A stretch of DNA of 64,000 bases, taken from positions 17,416 through 81,415 of the forward strand of contig CAKQQT010000012.1 of the NCBI GenBank assembly GCA_934271235.1, read 5' to 3'. This document shows positions 51,470 to 60,032 of this stretch, piece after piece. Position numbers and translations under genes: made by a program. Under the pieces are notes generated by a model. It was not told the origin of the DNA. It saw only the letters and a list, made by a program, of their open reading frames with translations, and did no database searches. The stretch comes from an uncultured Clostridia bacterium. GTDB taxonomy: Bacteria; Bacillota; Clostridia; Peptostreptococcales; Anaerovoracaceae. The stretch's first letter is position 1, and each line of letters opens with the position of its first letter.

Positions 51470-51607
51470 ACATATAAGTCTGCAGTTTTCGCGTACAGAC
51501 AAATTTCAGATAGAAACAAAAAAGCAAGACTTCTTTTGTTTGGCGTTTAGCTGAGCAGAGGGAGTCTTTCTATTTAACTAATAAAATAAAATACGAGGCG
51601 CAAGTTT

Positions 51608-51796
51608 ATGACATTCGAGTATTATGTAAAAGAGAAAGCAGAGCGCGCATATGAGGATGGTCAGAAAGTCGGGCGCGAGGAAAGCGCGGCACAGAAGGAG
51701 CGTGAGATCACAAAAAGCATGAAAGCCAAGGGCTTGGAAACAGCAATGATCGCTGAGATCACAGGACTGACACCGGAAGAAGTCGCAGAACTATAA
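51608..51796 (+). CDS. Small protein resembling the tail of Rpn/PDDEXK-type transposase-like nucleases
   Basis: A 62-residue, highly charged helical protein. Its second half, EREITKSMKAKGLETAMIAE plus TGLTPEEVAEL, is like the C-terminal tail found on Rpn family and related PD-(D/E)xK proteins, where a Lys/Glu-rich helix precedes an IAxxTGLxxEEI motif. The nuclease domain is absent, so this is either a remnant or a free-standing tail. ACGAGGCGCAAG precedes the ATG. The microsatellite promoter lies about 190 bases upstream. Confidence 0.5.
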   Translation: MTFEYYVKEKAERAYEDGQKVGREESAAQKEREITKSMKAKGLETAMIAEITGLTPEEVAEL

Positions 51797-51812
51797 GCGA
51801 TAGAGTAAAAAC

Positions 51813-51858
51813 TGCAGGTTGAACGACAAGGAGAATGTCGGACGGCCTGCATTTTTTT
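51813..51858 (+). terminator. Terminator after the small gene
   Basis: TGCAGG (51813-51818) pairs with CCTGCA (51846-51851), followed by TTTTTTT. Confidence 0.65.
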
Positions 51859-51873
51859 GATCGTTTTTATGAG

Positions 51874-52209
51874 CAGAATTTCCGGATGAATAATGTACTG
51901 CTTTTCGGCGGGTTTTCGAAATTTTGTACGCGGCAGGGACTATATGGATGAGAGAATTTTACAAATAGAGAAAAAGTCTCCTGTCACCCCAGAGCTTCTT
52001 TTGTCGAACCTTGTTGAACATGCTCGATGCTTGTCGAAGCGAGTGCGGCTCAGAGATCATGCAGCCTGATTTACCTTGAAGAAAATGTAAAAAATGAGCA
52101 AAAGTGTACTCGAGCAGGCAGAAATCCTGCGCCAATCCTGCGAAAATCCGTGCAGATTTTTTCAAAAATGACTCAAAAGCAGTACATTATGCATACTTAG
52201 AAAATTCTG
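51874..52209. repeat. MITE-like element, family A, copy 2
   Basis: A 336-base non-coding segment. Sixteen-base perfect terminal inverted repeats ATAATGTACTGCTTTT (51890-51905) and the complement (52175-52190) lie inside outer CAGAATT/AATTCTG ends. The copy at 26819-27132 has the same ends and partly matching interior. No transposase is encoded. No clear target-site duplication was seen. Confidence 0.72.
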
Positions 52210-52226
52210 GAAGTACTGAGGGTAAA

Positions 52227-52280
52227 GGGGTTTCAAACTCTCGAGGGATTTTAAACTTTCAAGGGATTTCGAGTTTTCAA
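52227..52280 (+). repeat. Three 18-bp tandem repeats
   Basis: Units at 52227, 52245 and 52263 follow the pattern GGGATTTTAAACTTTCAA with several substitutions. Between a MITE-like element and the HerA-like gene; function unknown. Confidence 0.65.
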
Positions 52281-52385
52281 GGGCTTCCGGGACCCTTCCG
52301 GGACCGAGCACTGTGAAAACCGCTTGCGCCGCGCCGACGCATCACGTATAATACAAGTATCATAAGGAAAACGGAGGGAAACAGA

Positions 52386-54017
52386 ATGTACGAGAACGGT
52401 AGGATCTATATGGGCCTTGCGGGCGATGCACGCGTGGAAATGGCTCTGAATATGTGCAACCGCCATGGGCTGATCGCCGGAGCGAGCGGGACCGGCAAGA
52501 CGATCACGATGAAAGTGATGGCCGAGTCCTTTTCGGATGCGGGAGTACCGGTATTCCTGTGCGATGTCAAAGGCGATGTGGCGGGCATCTGCACGGCGGG
52601 CGAGACGAACGAGGGCATGGAAAAGCGCATCGACAAGTTCGGGATACGCGGCAGCTTTTCCTACCGGGGTTATCCGACGACATTCTGGGATATTTATCAG
52701 ACCGGCGGCCACGCGGTGCGGGCGACCGTCAGTGAAATGGGGCCGGAACTGCTTTCGCGGATCCTCGATCTGACCCCGGCGCAAGAGGGCATTCTGCATA
52801 TCGTTTTTCGGATCGCGGATGATAAAGGCTTGCTGCTGATCGATCTGAAAGACCTGCGTGCGATGCTGAACTATGTGAACGAGCATCGGGAAGAATATAT
52901 GCTGAGCTACGGCAACATCACGCCGCAGTCAGTCGCGGCGATCCTGCGCGCGCTGCTTCCGCTGGAACAGCAGGGCGGCGACCTGTTCTTCGGAGAACCG
53001 GCGCTGGACATGCAGGACTGGATGCGCACGGATGAAAACGGACGCGGGATGATCAACGTTCTGGACTGTGTGAAACTGGTACAGAACCCGAAGCTGTACG
53101 CGAGCTTTTTGCTGTGGATGCTGTCTGAGCTCTTTGAGAGCCTGCCGGAAGCCGGTGATCTGGAAAAGCCGAAGCTGGTCTTTTTCTTTGATGAGGCGCA
53201 TATGCTGTTCCGTGACGCACCGGCGGTACTGGTGCAGAAGATCGAACAGACCGTTAAGCTGATCCGTTCCCGCGGCATCGGGATCTTCTTTGTGACACAG
53301 AGTCCGAGCGATATTCCGGATACCGTTCTGGCGCAGCTTTCCAACCGGGTGCAGCACGCGCTGCGCGCCTATACTCCGGCCGAGCTGAAAGCGGTGCGTG
53401 TTGCGGCACAGGCTTTCCGCGCCAACCCGGATTTTCAGGCGGAGGACGCGATCATGGAACTGGGCGTCGGCGAGGCACTGACTTCGTTCCTGGACGAAAG
53501 CGGAGTCCCGGCAATGGTGCAGCGCACGAAGATCATCTGTCCGCAGAGTCTGATGGGAGCGCCGGAACCGATGGTCCGCGCGAAAGTGATGATGCACGAC
53601 GGCATGGAAAAGTATGACGACTATGTGGATAATCTTTCGGCTTACGAGGTGCTGAGCGAAGAAGCGAACGCCGCGGCGGAAGCCAAGCAGCAGGAGATCG
53701 AGCGCAAGGCACAGGAAAAAGCAGCACAGGAGCAGGAAAAGCAGCGCCTGAAAGAAGAAGCCGCGGATCGCAAACGACAGGAAAAACTGGAGGATGAGGA
53801 GCGCAAGCGTCAGCAGAAGCTGGAAGACGAAGCGCGCCGCCGTCAGCTGAAACTGGAAGACGAGGCGCGAAAGAAAGCGGAGAAACAGCGGGAACGCGAA
53901 GAAGCAGCTGCCAAGAAGCAGGCGGAACGTATCCAGGCGAAGATCGAAACCCAGCTGGTGTCGGTAGGCGGACAGATCCTCAAACGCGGGCTGATGGGCA
54001 TTCTGAAAAATAAGTAG
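52386..54017 (+). CDS. HerA-like ATPase (DUF853 family)
   Basis: A 543-residue ATPase of the HerA/FtsK superfamily. Walker A is GASGTGKTITMK (about 33-44), Walker B is LVFFFDEAHMLF, and the sensor/arginine region is FFVTQSPSDIPDTVLAQLSNR. After the ATPase domain (about 1-400) comes a long charged coiled coil (about 430-525) built from about 11-residue repeats such as RQEKLEDEERK and RQQKLEDEARR. DUF853 proteins are widespread but their substrate is unknown; HerA relatives translocate DNA. AACGGAGGGAAACAG precedes the ATG. No NurA nuclease partner is adjacent. Confidence 0.88.
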   Translation: MYENGRIYMGLAGDARVEMALNMCNRHGLIAGASGTGKTITMKVMAESFSDAGVPVFLCDVKGDVAGICTAGETNEGMEKRIDKFGIRGSFSYRGYPTTFWDIYQTGGHAVRATVSEMGPELLSRILDLTPAQEGILHIVFRIADDKGLLLIDLKDLRAMLNYVNEHREEYMLSYGNITPQSVAAILRALLPLEQQGGDLFFGEPALDMQDWMRTDENGRGMINVLDCVKLVQNPKLYASFLLWMLSELFESLPEAGDLEKPKLVFFFDEAHMLFRDAPAVLVQKIEQTVKLIRSRGIGIFFVTQSPSDIPDTVLAQLSNRVQHALRAYTPAELKAVRVAAQAFRANPDFQAEDAIMELGVGEALTSFLDESGVPAMVQRTKIICPQSLMGAPEPMVRAKVMMHDGMEKYDDYVDNLSAYEVLSEEANAAAEAKQQEIERKAQEKAAQEQEKQRLKEEAADRKRQEKLEDEERKRQQKLEDEARRRQLKLEDEARKKAEKQREREEAAAKKQAERIQAKIETQLVSVGGQILKRGLMGILKNK

Positions 54018-54031
54018 ATCATAAAATACAA

Positions 54032-54085
54032 GACCCTGCCGGTGAGCCGTCTGCAGCAGCTCGCTGACAGGGTCCTCGCTTTTTT
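54032..54085 (+). terminator. Terminator after the HerA-like gene
   Basis: GACCCTG pairs with CAGGGTC around an inner GAGC/GCTC stem, followed by CTCGCTTTTTT. Confidence 0.7.
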
Positions 54086-54111
54086 GGCCGGGATCCTGCT
54101 GCGGTGATGGG

Positions 54112-55875
54112 TTACTCTGCAGCTTCGGCACTGATCCGCCAGCCTTCGGCTTTTTGACGGATTTCGGTAAAGTGCCGGTAAAGACCCTCTTCCTGCATCA
54201 GTGCCGCATGGGTGCCTGCCTGTGCGATCCGACCATCCGCAACGACCAGGATCTGGTCTGCCTGCTGGATCGTGGCCAGACGATGGGCGATGGTAATGAT
54301 CGTTTTGCCGCAGGTCAGTTCGGAAATTGCCTGCTGGATCAGGTGCTCATTCTCCGGATCGATGCTGGCAGTTGCCTCGTCCAGAATGATGATCGGGGCG
54401 TCCTTGAGGATGGCACGGGCAATCGAGATACTCTGCTTTTCTCCCCCGGAAAGCGTGCCGCCGCCCTCGCCGATGATCGTATCGTAGCCTTGCGGCAACG
54501 CTTGGATGAAGTCATGACAGCGAGCCTTTTTGGCTGCTGCGATCATTTCCTCCTCCGTTGCATCCGGTTTGCCAAAACAGATATTGGCGCGGATCGTATC
54601 GTGGAACAGATATACGTTCTGAAATACCATAGAAATATTCGCCAGCAGACTATCGCAGGTAAATTCCCGCAGATCATGACCGCCCACCGTGATCCTGCCG
54701 GCCTGCGGATCATAAAACCTTGCCAACAGGATGCAGATGGTCGTTTTGCCGGAACCGGACGGACCGACGATGGCAGTCGATGTTTTTTCCGGGATGGAAA
54801 AGCTGACGTCCCTCAGCACCTGTCGGGCGTCGTAGCCGAAATCGACATGCTGAAATGCAATATCATAATGCTGCAGCTTGATATCGTGACCGTCCGCATC
54901 GATGAAATTTTCATCCTGCAAAGCATCCAGCTGATCCATGGCGTCATCGATGACCCCCAGCGTATGCGCACTGTCGCTGATCGGTTCCAGACTGGCAAAA
55001 ATACTGAAGGAGAAAAAGACGAACATCAGCATCATCGAAAGCTGCATCTCTCCGCCAAGACACATCCAGGCGGCGGCAAACGCCAGTCCGACAGAGCCGC
55101 ATTTGAGCGCCAGCAGGTGCAGTGCATTGCCCGGCAGATAGCCCCACTCGATTTTGAGATGGATCCGTTTGCTGTCCTCGATGGCTTTTGTCACAGCCTC
55201 CATCGAAGCACCTGCTTTGCCGAAAGACTTCACAACAGCAAGTCCGCGCGCATATTCGATTACCGCTCCGGTCATATCCTTGTTGGCCTGTGCTTCTACC
55301 GGTGCATTAACACGGCTGTAATGGGAAATGATCAGCATAAAACAGAGGGACAAGGCGGCTGCTGCCAGGGCGATCAATGCAGTCAGCGGGCTGCAAACAG
55401 TAAGACAGATAAAAATGACCAGGAAGTTTAAGTAGCCTCCGACAAAATTATCGATCATGCGGATGCCCATGCCCTCCAAGGTGGAGAGTCCGGTCGTAAT
55501 GGAGCTGAGGATATTGCCTGTGCTGACGGTCTGAAAATAACCGAGAGACACACGTTTCAGCGCATCGCCGATGGCAAGCCGGTCGCGGGCAGTCAGCTGG
55601 TAACTGATCGGCTCCTGCAGCCGCGCACGGAAATAGTCAAACAGAAAGCGGAAGAATACGAGCACCACCTGGATCAGAATACTCCTGCCGATCCACGCCG
55701 CATCGAAGGTGGTTCCGTTTTGCTCTGCCTCCATCAAAAGGCCGACGGTATAAGCCGCAAGTGCCAGCGGCATAGCGGTAAAGAGATGCGAGAAGAAGGT
55801 CATGACAAAGCCCAGATACAGCTTTCCCTTAAAGTCTCCGCACCAGTCTATGATTCGTTTTACAGTTCTGAACAT
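54112..55875 (-). CDS. ABC half-transporter (pair 3, second subunit)
   Basis: A 587-residue half-transporter with six membrane helices (about 15-310) and an ATPase domain with Walker A GPSGSGKTT, signature LSGGEKQS, Walker B IIILDEATASIDPENE and H-loop IAHRLAT. Both catalytic Glu and His are present, unlike pairs 1 and 2. It is three bases from the partner gene upstream on the minus strand and under an AraC regulator. The combination resembles YbtPQ/IrtAB-type siderophore importers, which have exporter folds, but export cannot be excluded. Confidence 0.88.
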   Translation of the reverse strand: MFRTVKRIIDWCGDFKGKLYLGFVMTFFSHLFTAMPLALAAYTVGLLMEAEQNGTTFDAAWIGRSILIQVVLVFFRFLFDYFRARLQEPISYQLTARDRLAIGDALKRVSLGYFQTVSTGNILSSITTGLSTLEGMGIRMIDNFVGGYLNFLVIFICLTVCSPLTALIALAAAALSLCFMLIISHYSRVNAPVEAQANKDMTGAVIEYARGLAVVKSFGKAGASMEAVTKAIEDSKRIHLKIEWGYLPGNALHLLALKCGSVGLAFAAAWMCLGGEMQLSMMLMFVFFSFSIFASLEPISDSAHTLGVIDDAMDQLDALQDENFIDADGHDIKLQHYDIAFQHVDFGYDARQVLRDVSFSIPEKTSTAIVGPSGSGKTTICILLARFYDPQAGRITVGGHDLREFTCDSLLANISMVFQNVYLFHDTIRANICFGKPDATEEEMIAAAKKARCHDFIQALPQGYDTIIGEGGGTLSGGEKQSISIARAILKDAPIIILDEATASIDPENEHLIQQAISELTCGKTIITIAHRLATIQQADQILVVADGRIAQAGTHAALMQEEGLYRHFTEIRQKAEGWRISAEAAE

Positions 55876-55878
55876 CCT

Positions 55879-57657
55879 CTACACCTCCTTGGATGCGGTT
55901 GATACCGCCCAGTTCTTCGCGCCGATATGCGCCTCCCACATGTCACGGTACAGCGGACAAGACTCAAGCAAGTCGTCCTGTTTTCCCTCGGCGATGATCT
56001 CGCCGTTTTTCAGTACCACGATATGATCTGCATTTTTGATGGTAGACAGCCGATGGGCGATGACCAGCAGCGTTTTGCCCTTGGTCAGGGCTGCAATGCT
56101 CTGCTGGATCTTGTCCTCATTTTCGGGATCTGTGAACGCCGTCGCCTCATCGAGAATGACGATCGGGGCATTTTTGAGCATCATGCGGGCGATGGCAATT
56201 CTCTGTTTTTCACCACCGGAAAGACGTCTGCCTGCCTCACCGGCCGGGGTATCATAGCCATGCGGCAGCTTGCGGATAAACTCTTCGCACTGCGCTGCTC
56301 TGGCGGCCGCCTTCACTTCCTCATCGGTTGCGTTCGGATTTCCCAGACGGATGTTTTCCAGAAAGGAACAGCGGAACAGGAAATTATCCTGCGTCACGAA
56401 GCTGACGTACTCCGAAAGCTGTGCCAGCGGCATCTCTTTGATATTGACACCGCCGATCCTGATCTCGCCTGCCGACACATCCCAAAAACGAGCGATCAGC
56501 TTGGCTACGGTAGATTTTCCGCCGCCGGACGGTCCCACCAGTGCCGTAAAGCTGCCCTCCGGCAGTTGGAGGTCAATACCATGCAGAACTTCATCCTGCA
56601 CCTCGCCGGTATAGGAAAAATGCACGTCTTTCAGTGTAACATCGGTATGCTGCACGTCAGCACGCACCGCAGGCTCCGGCAGTGCCGGCATTTCCAGGAA
56701 TTCTTCCAGACTCTCGACTGTAAATTTTACCTGCCGCATGTTCTCGGAGAACACCTCCAGTTTTGCCAGCGACCCGACCATGGAGATGGAAAGCATGACA
56801 GCAAGGGCCGCCTGCGCCGCTGTGATCGTGCCGCTATTTGCCAGGGCCAGTGCCGCCGGAAGCGTGCCGATCAAGGTCGATGGAAACAGTGCAAAGCTCA
56901 ATTTCATCGTGACAAAGGTCGAAGTCAGCCACTTCACAACAAACGTACGGAAATCCGTGATGGCCGCAGCATATTTTTCATAAGAAACCCCTGCCCTGCC
57001 AAAGGCTTTGATCACTTCAATCCCCTCGATATATTCCACAATGGTGCTGTTCATCGCATTGGCGGACTGGTCGTACTTCGCAAAATTCTGCCCGCTGATC
57101 TTGAACGTCAGCCCCATGCACACAAGGGACAACGGAAACGTCACCAGCGATGCCAATGCCAGCCGCCAGTCGATCACCGCCAGTGCCAGAATACTGACGA
57201 TCGGAAGCACTACATGACCGGCCCCTTCCGGGATCATATGCGCCAGCGGCGGTTCCAGGTTTTCAATCTTGTCGACCATCATATTCTTGATCTCGCCGAT
57301 GGTATGATTCTCCACATTCCCCAGCGGTGCGTGCAGGAACCGATCTGCAAGCCGCAGCCGCAATGCCTGCAGGATCGCATAAGCCATGCTGTGTGAAACA
57401 CCTGTTGACAAGGTAAACAGCAGGATCTTGACGACGTAAGCCGCCAGCGCCCAGAGACACCAGCCGGCCACAGCGGATGCAGACGCTGCTGCACTTCCTG
57501 CCGCAAACAGGCAGATGACTTGATACATACAATAGAACGGTACCAGCCCTGTGATGACGGAAAGCACCGACAGTATGACGGACAAAACCAGCTTTTTCTT
57601 TTCCTCTCCGGCATAAGCAAACAGTGCGTCCAGCCAGCTCTTTTTCTCATTTTTCAT
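55879..57657 (-). CDS. ABC half-transporter (pair 3, first subunit)
   Basis: A 592-residue half-transporter: six helices (about 20-315), then an ATPase domain with Walker A GPSGGGKST, signature LSGGEKQR, Walker B IVILDEATAFTDPENE and H-loop IAHRLST. All catalytic residues are intact. The start overlaps the AraC-type regulator gene by 11 bases. It is clearly related to the first subunit of pair 4 (60033-61775), with matching stretches such as MIEYINGIEVIKAF versus VEYIEGIEVIKAF. Confidence 0.88.
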   Translation of the reverse strand: MKNEKKSWLDALFAYAGEEKKKLVLSVILSVLSVITGLVPFYCMYQVICLFAAGSAAASASAVAGWCLWALAAYVVKILLFTLSTGVSHSMAYAILQALRLRLADRFLHAPLGNVENHTIGEIKNMMVDKIENLEPPLAHMIPEGAGHVVLPIVSILALAVIDWRLALASLVTFPLSLVCMGLTFKISGQNFAKYDQSANAMNSTIVEYIEGIEVIKAFGRAGVSYEKYAAAITDFRTFVVKWLTSTFVTMKLSFALFPSTLIGTLPAALALANSGTITAAQAALAVMLSISMVGSLAKLEVFSENMRQVKFTVESLEEFLEMPALPEPAVRADVQHTDVTLKDVHFSYTGEVQDEVLHGIDLQLPEGSFTALVGPSGGGKSTVAKLIARFWDVSAGEIRIGGVNIKEMPLAQLSEYVSFVTQDNFLFRCSFLENIRLGNPNATDEEVKAAARAAQCEEFIRKLPHGYDTPAGEAGRRLSGGEKQRIAIARMMLKNAPIVILDEATAFTDPENEDKIQQSIAALTKGKTLLVIAHRLSTIKNADHIVVLKNGEIIAEGKQDDLLESCPLYRDMWEAHIGAKNWAVSTASKEV

Positions 57658-58633
57658 AGCTTATCCCTCTTTCTCTCCGATACGCAGACGGAGTCAGTTT
57701 CATGATCTTTTTGAACGCAGCGGTAAACTTGCCTGCATTGTCATAGCCGACCAGACTGCCGATCTCGGCAATGCTCCGCTCCGGCTCCCGCAGCAAAAGT
57801 TCTGCCGCCCGGTTCATGCGATACCCGGTCAGCCAGGCACCGATCGCCTGTCCGTAGACGGAACGGAAACAGGTTTTCATGGAAGTCATCGGCATATCAA
57901 AACGGTGGGACAGCTCCTCCTGCGTGAAATTTTCTGCCATATGTGCCTCCAAAAAGTGCTTGATAGCTTTGACCTTTTCGGTCTGCGTTTTATAAAAATA
58001 CGGATGCTCCGGCGCATCTTTAGGCACCGTCATGGCGTCAAGATACAGGAGCAGCTCCAAGATCTTTACCTTAAAATACGGAATGCGGATTTTTTCCGGG
58101 ACGCGATACATCTCGCCAAAAATCGGTTCCATGCCTGCCGCATCATGCAGCACCCGTGGATAGGGTCCCAGTGAAAACCGCTCGATGATGCTCGCAGGCG
58201 TTGCCGGAAAATCTTTTACCTCATCAGCCAGCGTGTTCTGGATGACCGCAAGGTCAAACGCAACCGTCAAGCCATGATAATGACAGGACGGAAACTGAAA
58301 AGTCCCGGTATGCTGCTCCCGCAGGTCCAGTTTCAGATCGCCCGCTGCCGTGTAAGCCACCATGCCATCTCCGGCGGCATATTCCATCCGCCCTTCGCGG
58401 CAGTGGTCGATGGCAAGGATGCGCCGGTCTGCAACATAGCAGCTTTCGTAATGCTCCATGTGAAAATCGTTAAAGCAGAGCATAACGCCCGGAAACACAT
58501 CGTAGGCAGTCATGGTGCCGTCTCCGGTCTCATTGCGAAACTGCCATACGGTGCAGCCGTCGCTGTGTGCCAGCAGGATCGCCCCTTGCGCAGTAAAGGT
58601 TTTCGATTGGTCGTTCTGTTTTTTCTCATGCAT
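57647..58633 (-). CDS. AraC family transcriptional regulator
   Basis: A 328-residue activator with a C-terminal AraC DNA-binding domain (about 225-328): FTQEELSHRFDMPMTSMKTCF and IAEIGSLVGYDNAGKFTAAF are the two helix-turn-helix motifs. The N-terminal domain is unlike AraC's sugar cupin but like that of regulators beside YbtPQ-type transporters. It probably senses the transported ligand, perhaps a siderophore, and activates its own operon. GGAAG lies upstream of the ATG. Confidence 0.87.
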   Translation of the reverse strand: MHEKKQNDQSKTFTAQGAILLAHSDGCTVWQFRNETGDGTMTAYDVFPGVMLCFNDFHMEHYESCYVADRRILAIDHCREGRMEYAAGDGMVAYTAAGDLKLDLREQHTGTFQFPSCHYHGLTVAFDLAVIQNTLADEVKDFPATPASIIERFSLGPYPRVLHDAAGMEPIFGEMYRVPEKIRIPYFKVKILELLLYLDAMTVPKDAPEHPYFYKTQTEKVKAIKHFLEAHMAENFTQEELSHRFDMPMTSMKTCFRSVYGQAIGAWLTGYRMNRAAELLLREPERSIAEIGSLVGYDNAGKFTAAFKKIMKLTPSAYRRERGISYEK

Positions 58634-58658
58634 GATTCGGAAAACTTCCTTTCTTTCG

Positions 58659-58711
58659 GTTAGTTCTTGCTAACTGGTGCATAGTATAGCGTGTTCTGCT
58701 CCGTTTGTCTA
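58659..58711 (-). promoter_or_regulatory. Promoter and dyad of the AraC-ABC operon
   Basis: On the minus strand, TAGACA (58711-58706), a 17-base spacer and TATACT (58688-58683). A dyad GTTAG-N6-CTAAC at 58659-58674 (plus-strand coordinates) lies just downstream. Confidence 0.65.
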
Positions 58712-58876
58712 TACCGAACGGACGAAAATATCCCGATCGGACATTTATTTTTGCGGGCAGGCTTATCCGGCAATCTGAAGATCTGACACAATCGACTGCA
58801 AAATGCGCCTAGAGCAAAGGGGTGTTCAGCCGCTATAATAGTAGCATCAAATCGGAAATCAGGAGGGAATCCATTT

Positions 58877-59089
58877 ATGAAAAGTCTTCAAACCATTCAA
58901 AAACTTTATCAGATCGCGAAGGTACTCAGCCGGATCGCGTTTGTATGTTCGATCGTAGGTTTCTGCGGATGCATCCTCGGCATGATCACCGCGGCTTTTG
59001 GCAGCAGTGAAGTCCTGAAGCTGGGCGTGATGTTCATCCTCGCTTCTCTGCTGTGCAGTTACGGTGCGGAGCTTGCGGAACAGAAATAA
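58877..59089 (+). pseudogene. Small membrane protein, probably internally deleted
   Basis: A 70-residue protein with two membrane helices. The start MKSLQTIQKLYQIAKVLSRIAF and the end LGVMFILASLLCSYGAELAEQK match, from memory of the family, the two ends of a Clostridial membrane protein of about 170-190 residues (DUF2975-like). The middle, about 100 residues, would be missing in frame. CAGGAGGGAATCC precedes the ATG and a terminator follows. A genuine short protein is the alternative. Confidence 0.5.
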
Positions 59090-59125
59090 GAAATAAGAAA
59101 GAAAAAAGATCCAAAAGATGCAAAG

Positions 59126-59157
59126 AAAAAAAGCAATTTGATATTGCTTTTTTTGTT
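59126..59157 (+). terminator. Terminator before tetR
   Basis: AAAAAAGCAAT-TTGAT-ATTGCTTTTTTT, a compact A/T-rich hairpin with T tail. Confidence 0.8.
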
Positions 59158-59186
59158 TTGCGGTTATATAATAAGTAACACTGTTA
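59144..59186 (+). promoter_or_regulatory. tetR promoter with small palindrome
   Basis: TTGCTT (59144-59149), a 17-base spacer and TATAAT (59167-59172). TAACACTGTTA (59176-59186) lies at the start of transcription and is a candidate TetR operator. Confidence 0.6.
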
Positions 59187-59218
59187 TGAAACGGCGTTAT
59201 GAATCAAAGGAGAAACGA

Positions 59219-59926
59219 ATGGCCAAACAGATCGAGGGGGTCGCAGAACGGATCATCGCTGCAGCCAAGCAGGAATTTTTAGAGAAGGGGTATGTGGATG
59301 CGTCGCTGCGCACAATTGCCGCTGCCGCCGAAACCAGTACCAATTCCATCTATGTCCGTTTCGGTGATAAAGAGGGATTGTTCTCGGCGATCGTGGAGCC
59401 GGTCCTGAGCGAAATGGCAGAGCGGTTCATCCGGATCCAGGAGGATTTTCATCAGAAGGACCGCGCTGCGCAGGCCGCACAGATGCCGGAATATGCCGAC
59501 GGCGGTACCGCGGAGCTGCTGGATTATATGTACGACCATCTGGATGAATTTCGTTTGCTGTTGGACGCTTCCTACGGCACACGCTTTCATAACTTTGTAG
59601 ACCAGCTGGTGCGGATCGAGGTGGAATACACCTACAAATATATGGAGACGGTCGGCTGCCCGGCACAGTTCGGCGATGCGCTGACCGAAAAGCTGCTCCA
59701 CATTGTCACCACTTCGCGTTTTGAGAGTATCTTTGAAGTCATCCGGCACGGCATGAGCCGCGAAGAAGCACACCAATATATCGACCTTTTGAGCCGCTAT
59801 CACCGCACCGGATTTTTGGAGATCTTCGGTTCCGGCGGCCCGACGGGTGCCGATGATGCGCACGGCGCAGATCGGACAAGCCGCTCGAAAGCTGCGGATC
59901 CGCAGGCTGCATCAAAAAACACATAA
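59219..59926 (+). CDS. TetR/AcrR family regulator of ABC pair 4
   Basis: A 235-residue TetR protein. The DNA-binding part includes AERIIAAAKQEFLEKGYVDA and AAETSTNSIYVRFGDKEGLF. The ligand-binding half follows, and the last 25 residues are a disordered Gly/Ala/Ser tail. ATG at 59219 follows AAAGGAG; an earlier in-frame start at 59138 would begin inside the upstream terminator. It ends 106 bases before the first ABC gene; a GGGCT/AGCCC hairpin in the gap may reduce read-through. Confidence 0.86.
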   Translation: MAKQIEGVAERIIAAAKQEFLEKGYVDASLRTIAAAAETSTNSIYVRFGDKEGLFSAIVEPVLSEMAERFIRIQEDFHQKDRAAQAAQMPEYADGGTAELLDYMYDHLDEFRLLLDASYGTRFHNFVDQLVRIEVEYTYKYMETVGCPAQFGDALTEKLLHIVTTSRFESIFEVIRHGMSREEAHQYIDLLSRYHRTGFLEIFGSGGPTGADDAHGADRTSRSKAADPQAASKNT

Positions 59927-60032
59927 ACCACACGAAAACAGGGCTTGCTCCGGCGGGATCTTTTACTTCCGCGGCAGCCCTTTTCATCAGACCGGCGGTT
60001 AGCAGCCGCTAATTTACAAGGAGGGATCATAT

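Noticed and set aside
52386..54017. A HerA-NurA type DNA end-resection or defence operon
   Set aside because: No nuclease or other defence gene is adjacent on the same strand, and DUF853 proteins are usually solitary.
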